Below, piece by piece: positions 64,000 to 64,000 of a stretch of DNA of 64,000 nucleotides (its first letter is position 1; every line of letters begins with the position of its first letter). The notes below the pieces were generated by a model, which saw nothing but the letters and a program-made list of their open reading frames with translations, did not search any database and was not told the DNA's origin. This stretch comes from Croceicoccus naphthovorans (GTDB taxonomy: Bacteria; Pseudomonadota; Alphaproteobacteria; Sphingomonadales; Sphingomonadaceae): the NCBI RefSeq assembly GCF_001028705.1, contig NZ_CP011770.1:1-64000 (forward strand), in the 5' to 3' direction. The position numbers were made by a program, and so were the translations under genes.

Positions 64000-64000
64000 T

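Noticed and set aside
1..64000. CRISPR arrays, rRNA, tRNA
   Set aside because: No regularly spaced short repeats and no rRNA or tRNA sequence were seen on either strand by eye; short or divergent tRNAs could be missed without a search tool.

Overview
The window reads as high-GC alphaproteobacterial chromosome, most likely a sphingomonad (Sphingomonadales, perhaps Erythrobacteraceae). The grounds are a CtrA cell-cycle regulator, a prfA-prmC-DUF4167-lnt-metK run, a split CoA-transferase, a luxI-phyH pair, and a sphingopyxin-like lasso peptide locus. The species call is inference; no rRNA or tRNA was seen.

Left part (1 to about 20.2 kb): a mobile island. It opens with the tail of a conjugation operon (TrbI end, DUF2274) and closes with a P4-type tyrosine integrase (18945-20169, minus) facing the 3' end of trmB. 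Cargo in order: (i) a lasso peptide locus, with precursor A, leader-binding/protease B and cyclase C on plus, convergent with isopeptidase, TonB-dependent receptor and ECF sigma factor on minus (623-8375); (ii) an ICE-type DUF6499/DUF2285 gene; (iii) a LuxR receptor; (iv) a mercury-type operon (FAD oxidoreductase, GDCC-motif protein, MerP, MerT, divergent MerR) split by an IS1380-family element exactly at the merT stop codon; (v) a response regulator and a convergent PAS/HWE histidine kinase; (vi) luxI, a phytanoyl-CoA dioxygenase and a GntR regulator. Many reading frames up to about 21.46 kb carry one-base indels, usually in short homopolymers. They include trmB, which lies outside the island, so much of this damage may be sequencing error rather than decay.

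Middle (20.3-45.9 kb): mostly intact core genome: trmB, three small proteins, ctrA, a TPR protein, then a striking operon (24385-30647). That operon encodes a flavin/cyclic-nucleotide-binding/4Fe-4S protein, a likely haem-b membrane protein, an FHA-TM-decahaem cytochrome and a cyclic-nucleotide phosphodiesterase-like enzyme. Then come a methyltransferase gene split by an IS5-family element (CTAG target duplication, frame restored by excision in silico), rpoN, lptB, pmbA, mscS, ppa, hisS, prfA, prmC, DUF4167, lnt and metK behind a palindromic operator.

Right part (45.9-64 kb): a GH24 lysozyme, a 5'-nucleotidase lipoprotein, glutathione peroxidase, CoA-transferase A and B separated by a HAD-like lipoprotein gene, glnE, bcp, DUF455, an M23 peptidase, a large MASE1 hybrid histidine kinase, galU and an FkbM methyltransferase. 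An IS3-family element without target duplication follows; it truncates an OLD-like ATPase that sits next to a cytosine-5 DNA methyltransferase running off the window, a probable remnant of a defence locus.
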